From positions 8,667,001 to 8,731,000 of the forward strand of contig JAWHQI010000049.1 of NCBI GenBank assembly GCA_033032865.1: DNA of 64,000 bases, written 5' to 3'. Origin of the DNA: Dactylorhiza incarnata (lineage: Eukaryota; Streptophyta; Magnoliopsida; Asparagales; Orchidaceae). Every line of letters begins with the position of its first letter. The stretch's first letter is position 1. A program made the position numbers and the translations under genes. Shown piece after piece: positions 22,311 through 33,575 of this stretch. The notes beneath the pieces were generated by a model. The model was not told the DNA's origin and did not search any database. It saw only the letters and a list, made by a program, of their open reading frames with translations.

Positions 22311-23124
22311 TGTACAACCCGTATTCGACGAGTAGACCAGCAGGTGCTCGGCGAGTCGGCAAGCAGCTTCCGGCGGGTTGACCCAATGCCGGTCCCACTC
22401 GCCCAGGTTAGGGGAAGCGAGTAAGCCCCACCCTGTCGTAGTCTCATATCGACGTAATCTCTTCTCGACGGCACATCCCCATCTCGACGACAAAGCTCCT
22501 TCTCACCCGGGGAGAGGGGAGTTTACCTGGGCTCACGCGAGTTTGCTTCAAGAGAACTTGCCCTTGGCGAGTAGGACTGGACTTAGTCGCCTCAGCCACA
22601 GTCTCAGGGAGGGAGCGAGACGAGTACGGGTCAACCCGACTCATTAGTCCTCCCTCACTATCCACAGACTAGCAGGGGTCGCGGTTAGTATATGCGAAAA
22701 GGCGTGAGGAGTTGTTCGCAGACCATTTTGGTCTGCATATAGTAATTTGGTTAAGGCGGAGGAAGCTATCCGCAGGCCTTTAGGACCATTTTACCCTTCG
22801 AAGAGTTTGTTTATAAATATGACCCATTAAGTCTCAGATCAACACGGATCCACCCCCCTTTGAGAGCCTGTGCTTTCTTCCTTGTGCTATCTGAGACAGG
22901 CTCAACCTCTAGTTTTTGGGAGGGGAAGTCGAGTAAGATTTCTAGGTTAGTGGCGGCACCTCCTCGCTGCAGCCTTTGGGTCCACTCCTAGGCATCCACT
23001 ACAATTCTGTGTGGGCAGATCCTCAGCTCAAAATACTTAGACCTAGGGATCAGACAAAGAGAGAAGTAACTCAAGCTACTCCCCAAGTCTCGAACATTGT
23101 TGGACCGGTATCCGAGTTCCAACA
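22311..23124 (+). repeat. Solo LTR (814 bp) inside the hAT, with TTGTC target duplication
   Basis: It starts TGTACAACCC at 22311 and ends GAGTTCCAACA at 23124. TTGTC flanks both sides (22306-22310 and 23125-23129). The interior phrase CACCTCCTCGCTGC and the TTCCAACA end resemble the Ty3 LTR ending at 55759, so it belongs to a related family. No internal sequence remains, as expected after LTR-LTR recombination. Confidence 0.8.
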
Positions 23125-23129
23125 TTGTC

Positions 23130-23406
23130 GAGCTTGGTCGTACGTCAAAATGTGCCCGGTCACCAAAATTTGAGCTTGGGTACACTCCGGGGCTTGTTTA
23201 AAAAAACAAGATTTCACATGTCGGACCAATGTTGTGTTGCTGTCAACGATCATTAGCTTCCCACAAAGTTTGCACTTCGCCTTTATTTCGCCATTGACCC
23301 GCACTTTATCAAAATTCTCCCATACTGCCGCTTTGTGGTGGTGCTCTATTATCTCATGAGCGACAGACGCGGTGGAGGACGTCGGCGTGGATGAGGAGGA
23401 AGCCAT
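23130..23406 (-). pseudogene. hAT transposase N-terminus with BED zinc finger
   Basis: It starts MASSSSTPTSS at 23406. Residues about 28-72 form a BED finger: VWENFDKV, then CKLCGKLM with the Cys pair, and TTLVRHVKSC with the His and Cys ligands. This domain binds transposon ends. The frame continues to the solo LTR junction and is separated from the catalytic part by that insertion. Confidence 0.8.
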
Positions 23407-23423
23407 TTGGAGAGAGTGTGAAA

Positions 23424-23515
23424 GCGTGAGTGTGTGTGTGTGAGAGAGAGAGTGTGTGAGAGAGTGCGTGAGAGAGAGTGGGTGAGAGAGAGTGATAGAG
23501 AGAGAGAGAGGGAGG
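23424..23515. repeat. GT/GA microsatellite in the hAT
   Basis: Runs of GTGTGTGT and GAGAGAGA alternate here, just upstream of the transposase start on the minus strand. Confidence 0.9.
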
Positions 23516-23697
23516 GGGTCAAATGATAGGATGGGGGGAAGGGTTATAATTTTTTTTAAGTGAAAGAGGGGGGGGGGGGGTAATTAATTCTTAAAAAAAA
23601 ACTTTAAAATAGCCTAGGCCCTAGGCTGCAGGCCGACAATAATAATTGCTGCCGGCCAGGGCCAGGTAATGACTCATTATAGAGCCGTTACCGCAAC

Positions 23698-23886
23698 AAC
23701 TCTTTAAAGAGCTGTTAGCTATTTTAATAACTTTTTTAAAGAGTTGTTTTAACAACTCTTTAAAGAGCTGTTTTAACAGCTGTTAAAAGCTCTTTTAATA
23801 GCTCTTTAAAGAGTAGCAACTGTTTAAAGAGCCCTTTTAACAACTCTTTAAAGAGCCGTTTTAACAGCTCTTTAAAGAGCCGTTAA
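23698..23886. repeat. Array of CTCTTTAAAGAG palindromes near the hAT end
   Basis: Seven or so units of GCTCTTTAAAGAGC and variants joined by GTTTTAACA follow one another. Each core CTCTTTAAAGAG is a perfect 12-bp palindrome, and the linkers pair too (AACAGCTGTT). It lies between the transposase and the terminal GGACCGGTC repeats. Confidence 0.9.
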
Positions 23887-24074
23887 CGGGACCGATCTTT
23901 GAACGGTCCTATCCCAGGACCGGTAAAAGACCGGTCCTGGTCCGGGACCGATCTTTGAGGGAAAAAGGAGGACTCCTAGGGACCCCTGGGATCAGTTCGG
24001 GACCGGACCGGTCCTAACTGGGACCGGTCCCTAGCCGGTCCTAAGGATAGGACCGTTTTTTTTGTGCACGCCTA

Positions 24075-24300
24075 TATATATATATGCATAGACACACACA
24101 CACACACATGAGTGACAGACACTGGGCTCCGGCCCTACGACCAAACACGACAACACTTTGATCCCTACACTATCTCGCTCATGCCGCACCCGACGCTCGC
24201 AAATTTTGTTAGCGATGGTTAATAATTTTATAAAAAATTATATTAAAAAATTGAAATATATATTAATAAAAATTTAAATTAATGTAAATAATTAAATTAT
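24075..24300. other. TA and CA microsatellites, then unassigned DNA left of the tandem units
   Basis: A TA run, a CA run near 24092-24108, then about 190 bp without recognisable content. It shares nothing with the sequence that precedes the matching point in the other units (26190-26283), so the array's left breakpoint falls at about 24301. Confidence 0.6.
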
Positions 24301-25525
24301 GATAATTATTTTTTGAAAACTTGGCTAAGATTTTTCCTTGCTATCTTGCTTCCATTTATTTCAGGTTTTTATAGTGTTTTGACTCGATATGCAGTACTTC
24401 CCATTTATTCATGTTAATGATGGTGTATGAAATCATGTTTTTTACCTTTTAGCTATCTGAATGAGCAAACCCTTGAAACTATATTCATATCTTTGGTGTT
24501 ATCGACTCTTGGACCTTGTTTTCTTATTTAGCTGAAGTTTTAATGGAGAAATGACTTCACACCTTGTGATTCAGTTCTAACCCCTTATTCTCATGGTAAA
24601 AATTTTCCACAAAATGGGATTATATGAGATAGGATAATATAATATTATTGATTCTTTATAGGTTCCCTTGGTCTAAGATTTAATTAGAAATGAACCATAG
24701 TTTTAATTTCTAGAAGATCAAGGTACTTAATTTTTTTTATAAAATTCTTGGGTGATTCTTTAAGTGAACAAGTATCTTCCTTTATCTTCTATTGAGTGGT
24801 TTGCCACCTCGATTCCCCCGTGGAAAGGCAGATTCGGTGGATCAACAAAGAAGGTGTTCAATCGATAAATTTTTTTGGCGGTGGAGGCCGGGTGATTTCC
24901 AAGGACTACTATTGACATTTTCTTTGGATAGGAATCAAATGCATTTTTATTTAATCTCTTTTCTTCAAAAAAAAACCATGTCTGCCCTAATGCATCGTAA
25001 CTACCACCCTAAATTAAAGGGAATTGCAAGATTATTGAAAGAAATTGTAGAAATCCAAAATACAAATATAAAAAAGTATTTATTTCTCCATTTTCTTAAC
25101 CTTTCAATATAAGGATTTGTACAACATACATAGGAAAAAGGGGAGGGCTTGAAATGAAATTCAAATATTTTATTAGCCTTCATTTCTTTATTCTGTTTGC
25201 TGTGCCTTTTGGCTCATTTGGAGCTGTGAGATATCAGCTAAATCTAACTTTTTTTTTTGAAAATAAGCTAAAACTATTTTTTGGGATTGCCTTCTGTACA
25301 TTGGTGTTGTAGCTAGTTGGTCATTTATTTTGTTGCCATTTTCTATTCCATATGCTGGATTCTTAGCTGTCGGGCGTAATCAGAGCTCTGACTATTGTCG
25401 AACAACCCTTTAATTAAAATGCGAGATACATAATATTGAGGTATGCTCGATACCCACTATTGAGGGCAGAATCCCTCAGAGTCGTCTCTCCTATGAGAGC
25501 CTAAACTAGACAATGCCAAGATAAT

Positions 25526-25724
25526 TGTTACAAGAAATAAATAAAAAGTCCATGTATTTAGGCCCATAAAATCTTTCTTCTCTAACTCCTCCCTTACTCT
25601 CATATCTTGAGTTTGTATTTAGCTCTCTCTCTTTCTGTAAAAGAAGACCCATTGTACAATATATGTGGAAGACATGATTATGAGAATAATAAAATATTGG
25701 GCCATTTTATTCTAAATTTCTACA
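25526..25724 (+). repeat. Copia LTR copy in tandem unit 1
   Basis: It starts TGTTACAAGAAATAAAT after ATAAT and ends AATTTCTACA, matching the 5' LTR at 29390-29587. Copia leader follows, and exon 1 starts 346 bp downstream of the LTR. It is a candidate promoter for that exon (inference). Confidence 0.85.
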
Positions 25725-26041
25725 TGTGCCAGGTTCGAATCTTTGTTTTTTTTGGTTGAGCTCTTGCTCCCGTTGCTGACCTGTGAACGCTCGCCCGCAC
25801 CTTTGCATTGGATCTTTGCCCCCATTCTATGGTTGAGCTCATAGTCGCTGACCTGTGATCGCTTGTTCGCACCTCTGGTCGAATCATTGCTCCCATTCTC
25901 CGGCGGCTGAGCTCTCTTCTCCCCTTGTTTCCCCTTCCCCCGCTGCTTCTTTATAGACCTTTTCGCCAGGACCAACCTTTGCGTCTATTCGCGTGATCTG
26001 CGTCTGCTCGCTCACCCCGCGAGTCCGCCGACACTATTCTC

Positions 26042-26059
26042 ATGGTGATCCAGTGTTGA
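26042..26059 (+). promoter_or_regulatory. Short upstream ORF before exon 1 (unit 2)
   Basis: ATG GTG ATC CAG TGT TGA encodes M-V-I-Q-C and stops 11 bases before the deacetylase ATG. It is conserved in the second copy. If transcribed it could lower translation of the main frame. Confidence 0.5.
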
Positions 26060-26070
26060 AGGCCCACAAA

Positions 26071-26107
26071 ATGCCGTCCAAGGACCGAGTTGCTTATTTC
26101 TACGATG
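26071..26107 (+). CDS. HDA9: Class I histone deacetylase, exon 1 (first copy)
   Basis: This 37-bp exon encodes M-P-S-K-D-R-V-A-Y-F-Y-D plus one base, followed by donor GT at 26108 (G|GTAATT). It matches the N-terminus of plant HDA9-type deacetylases (HDA19 types start differently), and its phase fits exon 2 at 62260. The enzyme removes acetyl groups from histone lysines in the nucleus. Only 36 bp upstream looks host-derived, and copia leader and LTR lie beyond. The start was chosen because ATG begins the family-conserved N-terminus. This copy is 36.2 kb from exon 2 and may be bypassed in favour of the second copy. Confidence 0.85.
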
Positions 26108-27515
26108 GTAATTTGTTTTGCCTTCTCCGATTAAGTTTTCTATGGTTCTATCGAATTAATGGCGGATAATCCTCAGGGGAAGGGTTTCGTTTGTGCTAAT
26201 GTTTACTAGTTAGTGCCCTACTCCGCTTCATGATTTTTTTCCCGTACGATTGCATTCGTCTTTGGTGTCGTTGGTATGGCCATGATAACTATTTTTTGAA
26301 AACTTGGTTAAGATTTTTTCCTTGCTATCTTGCTTCAATTTATTTCAGTATTTTATAGTGTTTTTGACTCATATGCACTAGTACTTTCCATTTATTCATG
26401 TTAATGATGGTGTATGAAACCCTGATTTTTACCTTTTAGCTATCAGAATGAGCAAACCCTTACAATTATATTCATATCTTTGGTGTTATCGACTATTGGA
26501 TCTTGTTTTCTTATTTAGTTGAAGTTTTAATGGAGAAATGACTTCTCACCTTGTGATTCTGTTCTAACCCCTTATTCTCATGGTAAAATTTTTCCACAAA
26601 ATGGGATTATATGGGATAGGATAGGATAATATTATTGATTCTTTACATCTTCCTTGGTCTAAGATTTAATTAGAAATGGACCATAGTTTTTATTTCTAGA
26701 AGATCAAGGTACTTGATTATTTTTTATAAAATTCTTGGGTGATTCTTTAAGTGAACAAGTATCTTCCTTTATCTTCTCTTGAGTGGTTTGCCACCTCGAT
26801 TCCCCTGTGGAAAAGCAGATTCGGTGGAACAACAAAGAAGGTGTTGAATCAATAATTTTTTTTGGCGGTGGAGGTCGGGTGATTTCCAAGGAATACTATT
26901 GGCATTTTCTTTGGAGAGGAATCAAATGCATTTTTATTTAATATCTTTTCTTCAAAAAAAAAAAACCATGTCTGCCCTAATGGATCATAACTACCACCCT
27001 AAATTAAAAGGAATTGCAAGATTATTGAAAGAAATTGTAGAAATCTAAAATACAAATAGAAAAAAGTATTTATTTCTCCATTTTCTTAACCTTTCAATAC
27101 AAGGATTTGTACAACATACATAGGAAATGGGGGAGGGCTTGAAATGAAATTCAAATATTTTATTAGCCTTCATTTCTTTATTCGGGTTGCTCTGCCTTTT
27201 GGCTCATTTGGAGCAGTGAGATATCAGCTAAATCTAACTTTTTTTTTGAAAATTAGCTAAAATTAATTTTTTGGGATTGCCTTCTGTACATTGGTGTTGT
27301 TGCTAGTTGGCCATTTATTTTGTTGCCATTTTCTATTCCCTATGCTGGATTCTTAGCTGTCGGGCGTAATTAGAGCTCTGACTATTGTCGAACAACCATT
27401 TAATTAAATTGCGAGATACAAAATATTGAGGTATGCTCGATACCCACTATTGAGGGCAGAATCCCTCAGAGTCGTCTCTCCTATGAGAGCCTAAACTAGA
27501 CAATGCCAAGATAAT

Positions 27516-27694
27516 TGTTACAAGAAATAAATAAAAAGTTCATGTATTTAGACCCATAAAATCTCTCTTCTCTAACTCCTGCCTTAGTCTCATATCTTGA
27601 GTTTTTATTTAGCTCTCTTTCTGTAAAAGAAGACCCACTGTACAATATATGTGAATATGATTATGAGAATAATAAAATATTGTACCATTTTATT
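27516..27694 (+). repeat. Copia LTR copy in tandem unit 2, 3' end deleted
   Basis: It starts TGTTACAAGAAATAAAT after ATAAT, but the match stops near 27694 where CCATTTTATT joins TGCTCCCATTC of the leader. About 100 bp covering the LTR end, primer site and early leader are missing. It ends about 255 bp before the second exon 1. Confidence 0.8.
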
Positions 27695-27919
27695 TGCTCC
27701 CATTCTCTGGTTGAGCTCATAGTCGCTGACCTGTGATCGCTTGTCCGCACCTCTGGTCGAATCTTTGCTTCCATTCTCTGGCGGCTGAGCTCTCTTCTCC
27801 CCTCGTTTCCCCTTCCCCCGCTGCTTCTTTATAGACCTCTTCGCAGGGACCAACCTTTGCGTCTGTTTGCGTGATCTGCGTCTGCTCGCGCACCCCGCGA
27901 GTCCGCCGGCACTATTCTC

Positions 27920-27937
27920 ATGGTGATCCAGTGTTGA
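27920..27937 (+). promoter_or_regulatory. Short upstream ORF before exon 1 (unit 3)
   Basis: This is the same five-codon frame (M-V-I-Q-C) as at 26042, ending 11 bases before the ATG at 27949. Confidence 0.5.
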
Positions 27938-27948
27938 AGGCCTACAAA

Positions 27949-27985
27949 ATGCCGTCCAAGGACCGAGTTGCTTATTTCTACGACG
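27949..27985 (+). CDS. HDA9: Class I histone deacetylase, exon 1 (second copy)
   Basis: It encodes the same protein start as the copy at 26071, with one silent change (GAC for GAT in the last full codon), and has the same donor (G|GTAATT at 27986). It is the copy nearest to exon 2, giving a 34.3-kb first intron. Both copies keep the frame, the donor and the upstream five-codon ORF. The upstream LTR in this copy is 3'-truncated. Either copy could start a transcript reaching 62260; the sequence cannot say which is used. Confidence 0.85.
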
Positions 27986-29389
27986 GTAATTTGTTTTGCC
28001 TTCTCCGATTAAGTTTTTCTATGGTTCTATCGAATTAATGGCGGATAATCCTCAGGGGAAGGGTTTCGTTTGTGCTAATGTTTACTAGTTAGTGCCCTAC
28101 TCTGCTTCATGATTTTTTCCCGTACGATTGCATTCGTCTTTGGTGCCGTTGGTATGGCCATGATAACTATTTTTTGAAAACTTGGCTAAGATTTTTTCCT
28201 TGCTATCTTCCTTCAATTTATTTCAGTTTTTTATAGTGTTTTTGACTCATATGCACTAGTACTTTCCATTTATTCATGTTAATGATGGTGTATGAAACCC
28301 TGTTTTTTACCTTTTAGCTATCAGAATGAGCAAACCCTTAAAACTATATTCATATCTTTGGTGTTATGGACTCTTGGATCTTGTTTTCTTATTTAGCTGA
28401 AGTTTTAATGGAGAAATGACTTCTCACCTTGTGATTCGGTTCTAACCCCTTATTCTCATGGTAAAATTTTTCCACAAAATGGGATTATATGGGATAGGAT
28501 AGGATAATATTATTGATTCTTTACATCTTCCCTTGGTCTAAGATTTAATTAGAAATGAACCATAGTTTTTATTTCTAGAAGATCAAGGTACTTGATTTTT
28601 TTTTATAAAATTCTTGGGTGATTCTTTAAGTGAACAAATATCTTCCTTTATCTTCTCTTGAGTGGTTTGCCACCTCGATTCCCCTGTGGAAAGGCAGATT
28701 TGGTGGATCAACAAAGAAGGTGTTCATTCAATAATTTCCTTTGGCGGTGGAGGCTGGGTGATTTCCAATGACTACTATTGACATTTTCTTTGGAGAGGAA
28801 TCAAATGCATTTTTATTTAATCTCTTTTCTTCAAAAAAAAAACCATGTCTGCCCTAATGCTTAATAACTACCACCCTAAATTAAAGGGAATTGCAAGATT
28901 ATTGAAAGAAATTGTAGAAATCCAAAATACAAATAGAAAAAGTATTTATTTCTCCATTTTCTTAACCTTTCAATACAAAGATTTGTACAACATACATAGG
29001 AAAAGGGGGAGGGCTTGAAATGAAATTCAAATATTTTATTAACCTTCATTTCTTTATTCGGTTTGATGTGCCTTTTGGCTCATTTGAAGCCGTGCGATAT
29101 CAGCTAAATCTAACTTTTTTTTGAAATTAGCTAAAACTAATTTTTTGGGATTGCCTTCTGTACATTGGTGTTGTTGCTAGTTGGCCATTTATTTTGTTGC
29201 CCTTTTCTATTCCCTATGCTGGATTCTTAGCAGTCGGGCGTAATCAGAGCCCCGACTATTGTCGAACAACCCTTTAATTAAAATGCGAGATACAAAATAT
29301 CGAGGTATGCTCGATACCCACTATTGAGGGCAGAATCCCTCAGAGTCGTCTCTCGTATGAGAGCCTAAACTAGACAATGCCAAGATAAT

Positions 29390-29587
29390 TGTTACAAGAA
29401 ATAAATAAAAATCCATGTATTTAGGCTCCTAAAGTCTCTCTTCTCTAACTCCTCCTTTAGTCCCATATCTTGAGTTTGTATTTAGCTCTCTCTCTTTCTG
29501 TAAAAGGAGACCCATTGTACAATGTATGTGGAGGACATGATTATGAGAATAATAAAATATTGGCCCATTTTATTCTCAATTTCTACA
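29390..29587 (+). repeat. 5' LTR of the copia element (198 bp)
   Basis: It runs from TGTTACAAG to TTTCTACA, with the primer site immediately after. It matches 33576-33762 and the copies at 25526 and 27516. Confidence 0.88.
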
Positions 29588-29600
29588 TGGTATCAGGGCC
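29588..29600 (+). promoter_or_regulatory. tRNA-Met primer binding site of the copia element
   Basis: TGGTATCAGGGCC directly follows the LTR and is one base from the usual TGGTATCAGAGC-type site. Confidence 0.8.
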
Positions 29601-30574
29601 ATGTTCGAATCTTCATTTTTTTGGTTGAGCTCTTGCTCCCATCGCTGACCTGTGACCGCTCGCCCGCACCTTTGCTTCAGATCTTTGCTCCCATTCTCTG
29701 GTTGAGCTCATTGTCGCTGATCTGTGATCGCTTGTCCGCACCTCTGGTCGAATCTTTGCTCCCATTCTCTGGTTGAGCTCTCTTCTCCCCTCGTTTCCCC
29801 TTCCCCCGCTGCCTCTTTATAGACCTCTTCGCCGGGACCCACCTTTGCGTCTGTTCGCGTGTTCCGCATCTGCTCACGCACCCTGCGAGTCCGCCGGCAC
29901 CCTATCCGCGCTGCTCCTGCTCGCGCGATCTGCGTCTGCTAGCGCGCCCTGCGAGTCCTCCGGCTCCCTATCTGCGCTGCCCTGCGACCTTCGGGATTGC
30001 ATTCTGTGACCGTTCTTCTTCAGCGACTGCTCCTGGTGCTCGCAGTGAACGCCTTCGTTCCTTCTTCGTGCCTGCTGAGTCCCGCGCCCCATGCGTTCTC
30101 ATCATTTATGTTCGCTGCTCGCGCGCATGCTTCTGTGCGATACCCGACTGAGACCGCAAAGAGACAGCCGTGACCGCAACTTGCGGACCGTGCAAAGTCT
30201 TTTGTTCATCGAGCTCGCAGCTCTCGATTCCTTGCCTAGCTCCTCTTCTGCCGAGCTCCTGTCCCGAGCTCCCTCCTGCCGAGCCCCTGCTTGCTGAGTT
30301 AGTTGCAACCGCCTGGTCCCGTGCTGCTCGCCCTGTGGTCAGTTCCTGTTGCCAACCAGTCATGAGAACGCATGCGTTTTCTTCTAGCCCGCTCAGCGGT
30401 CTGTCTTCTGTTGCAGCTCTCCCCCCTCCAATGGTTTTTGCGGCCGTCGATGCTCTGACTGCCCCTGTTCCCGCGCTGAAATCGACATTCTGCGAGATGA
30501 ACTCCGACACCTGCGGAAGCTGATTGCTTGCAACTCTGGTTTCTTGGCCTCCTCCCATGCCGGTCTCTCTACCT

Positions 30575-33500
30575 TTCCTCTTGTTTCCTCCTGGATTGTG
30601 GACTCGGAATCCACCAATCACGTCTCTCCACAACAACCCTCTCAGTACTTGGACTCTCCGTGTCCAAAGTTCAATACAGTGGCAAATGACGACCACTCCC
30701 GTTACTGGCTCTAGCGATATGTTGCTCACCCCTTCTCTACCTCTCCGCTCCGTTCTTCATGTCCTGGCTTCAATTCAATTTGCTTTCTATCACTCACTTA
30801 ACTCATGATCATGATTTCCTAATTACCTTCTCTTCCTCTTCTTTTGTTGTGTAGGATCGGCAGACGCGAAATGTCATTGGTACAGGGTGGCTTTGCAATG
30901 GGCTGATTGGCATTAGCGTATCGGTCATGCTCCTCTTCCCATTCTCCAGAAAGCTCTCCCCGATGTATCTTTTTCCCTTTTTAATTGTGAATTATGTATC
31001 TATGGGAAACAACATATCTGTTTTCCGTCTTCATTGTACTCGGAGCACTGCTCTTTTTTATTTAGTATATTCCGATATCTGAGGTCCTTGCAAAACTGCT
31101 AGTATATTTGGTTATCGCTACTTTGTTACATTTATTGATGATTATTCACACATGACTTGGTTATATATGATGCGTGATTGCTCTGAGCTTCTGTCCATTT
31201 TCCGCTCCTTTATTGTAGAAATCCACACGCAATTTACCCGTGTTATTAAAATTCTTCGCACTGATAATGCGCGCGAATACACTGAGCATGCTTTCCAGGA
31301 ATTCTGCACCTTGTTGTGCATCATCCACCAAACCTCCTGTGCGCACACGTCACAAAAAAATGACGTTGCTGAGTGGAAGAACCTCCACCTTCTCGAAGTT
31401 GCACGATCTCTCTTATTCCAGATGCAGGTCCCCACCACCTATTGGTATTTCACTATCTCCACTGCTTGTTATCTTATCAACCGCATGCCCTCGTCCGTCC
31501 TCCAATTTGAGACCCCCTCCTCTCTCCTATTTCCTTAATGCCCTCACTTCCCCCTGACCCCATGGGTCTTTGGCTGCGTATGTTACGTTCACCATCTGGA
31601 TCCTCTGTTGACAAGGTGTCCCCTTGTGCTACGCGCTACATGTTCGTTGGGTATTCGCGCACCCAGAAGGGATATGTCTGTTACTTTCCCTCCACTCGGA
31701 AGCTGATCACGTCTGCTGATGTCACTTTTCTGTAAAATCAGCCTTTTCCATCACTCCGTCACCACGTCAATGCCACCTCCTGATTTCCCACGTCCTCTTG
31801 TTCTTACCAATTCTCCTTTACCACCTTTACTACCGACACCACCACCTGCCACAGCTCCTCTTCGCGTCTACTCTATTTGCTATCCTCGATCCGGTGCCCT
31901 GCGACAACCCCCATTTACTACTGATACTCCGCGAACTACTGATTCGATGACACCCTCCACCGCGCATCCGCTTTCAAATTATGTTTCCCTGCATCGTCTC
32001 TCCTCTGATTTGCGCAGATTTGGGACCTCTCTATCGTCTATTTCCACTTCCTCTTCTGTGCTGGAAGCCCTTCAACATTCAAGGTGGCATGTAACAATGG
32101 ATGAGGAAATGACTGCACTTTGGGCCAACCACACTTGGGACCTTGTTCCTCTTCCTCCTAATCAACATACTGTGAGCTGCAATTGACTATTCACTATGAA
32201 GCATCATCCGAATGAGACCGTTGATCGCCTTAAGGCCCGTCTTGTTGCTAGAGGTTTTACTCAACAACACGAACTTGTTTATGAAGAGAACTTTCTCTGG
32301 TGACAAACTCAACACCGTCCGTGTCTTACTCTCACTTGCCGTTCATCGCCATTGGCCGCTCCATCAACTTGACATTAAAAATGCCTTCTTTCACGACGAT
32401 CTTGTGGAGACTGTGTACATGCAACAACCTCTTGGTTATACAACCACGGGGGAGTCCCTTGTCTGTCATCTGAAAAAATCTCTCTATGACCTCAAGCAGT
32501 CTCCACGGGCATGGTTTGAGAAGTTTAGTCAGGTGGTTCGTGAGTTTGGCTCACCCGAAGCTCGACAGATTTCTTCCTTTCATTCGAGAACGTTCATCTA
32601 ATACAATGATTCTTCTAGTCTACGTTGATGACATCCTTGGTACTGGTGATGATCTTCTCGGCATCACCCAAATCAACATCTTGCCTCTCATTTTCAAACT
32701 AAGGATTTGGGACGACTCCGCTGCTTATTGGGAATTGAGGTAGCCTGATGGTCTTGTCTTGTCTCAGCGGATGTATTTTCTCGGTCTACTTCATGATGCA
32801 GGCTATTCTGGATGTAAGCCTGTGGATACGCTTATGGATGTAAATCATTAGCTCCGCGCTCATGGCTTAGACACTGATCAACTTCTCCCTAATCCGGAGT
32901 ATTATCGCCGCCTTGTTGGCAAGCTAATTTATTTTAATGTCACACAACCTGACATTTCCTTTGCGGTCGGTGTGGTCAGTCGCTTCATGCATACCCCTCG
33001 GGTCTCTCATCTTTAGGCCTTTGAGCGTATTCTTCGATACTTGAAGAATGCTCCAGGACAAGGGCTGGTATACAAGCCATCTACTTCTCTGTCTCCCATT
33101 GCATATTGTGATGTTGATTACGCTGGGTCCCTGGACGATCGCCAGTCCACGAGCGACTACTACTCATATTTTGACGGGAATTTGGTTACTTGGGGAAGCA
33201 AGAAGCAGACTGTGGTTGCTCGGTCTTCAGCTGAAGCAGAGCATCGCTCCATGGATGCCGCCGTCTCAGAGCTTACATGGCAAGAAAGTCTCCTCACTGA
33301 TATAGGTGTCAAACTTCCATCACGAGTTGTTCTCTTTTGTGATAGTCAAGCTGCTATTCACCTTGCCGAGAACCCTGAGCTTCATAAGCGTACACAACAT
33401 ATTGAAGTTGATTGCCATTTTGTCCGGGAAAAGGTTCAATTTTGGAAACTGATTCTACGACATGTGCAGGCTTCCGATCAAATCTCCGATATTCTCAGTA

Positions 33501-33575
33501 AGGCCTTATCTCGCCCACTATATCAACAATTCCTCTCCAAGCTTGGCGCCTATGACTTGTACGCTCCAACTTGCG
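30575..33575 (+). pseudogene. Decayed copia pol (protease, integrase, RT, RNase H)
   Basis: The protease site is marked by SWIVDSESTNHVS (about 30590). Integrase (31090-31535) has VIKILRTDNAREYT and DVAEWKNLHLLEVARSLLF. RT (32205-32750) has LHQLDIKNAFFHDDLVE, CHLKKSLYDLKQSPRAWFE and catalytic YVDDILGTGDD (32621). RNase H (33041-33560) has CDVDYAGSLDDRQSTSDY and VARSSAEAEHRS. Many stops and frameshifts separate the blocks. A normal copia gag is not recognisable in the 1 kb between primer site and protease, so gag may be deleted. Once a complete retrotransposon, it is now immobile unless helped in trans. Confidence 0.85.

Larger units (their letters stand above)
20253..24074 (-). mobile_element. 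hAT-superfamily DNA transposon, split by a solo LTR
   Basis: Minus-strand transposase pieces with a BED zinc finger and a hAT catalytic region lie between GC-rich subterminal repeats built of GGACCGGTC-like motifs (20278-20415 and 23880-24050). The right end GTGCACGCCTA looks like a hAT terminus; the left end has diverged. AT repeats on both sides allow an 8-bp ATATATAT duplication, but low complexity makes that weak. A solo LTR occupies 22311-23124. Confidence 0.75.
24301..29900 (+). repeat. Three tandem units of deacetylase exon 1, intron and copia 5' end
   Basis: Units are 24301-26034 (left part missing), 26035-27912 (1878 bp) and 27913-29900 (1988 bp). A whole unit runs: 36 bp of probable host leader, HDA9-type exon 1, about 1.3 kb of intron, the left half of a non-autonomous LTR, then a copia LTR and about 310 bp of copia leader. 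Unit 2 lacks about 100 bp at the copia LTR/leader border. The unit junction joins copia leader (GAGTCCGCCGGCAC) to host leader (TATTCTCATGG). Unit 1 lacks leader and exon 1. Confidence 0.9.

Noticed and set aside
20245..24081. 8-bp target duplication ATATATAT for the large hAT
   Set aside because: Both flanks are AT microsatellite, so the match carries little weight. The hAT call rests on its protein and subterminal repeats.
30106..30729. Minus-strand 207-codon frame
   Set aside because: It overlaps the GC-rich leader and protease start of the plus-strand copia element and shows no domain.
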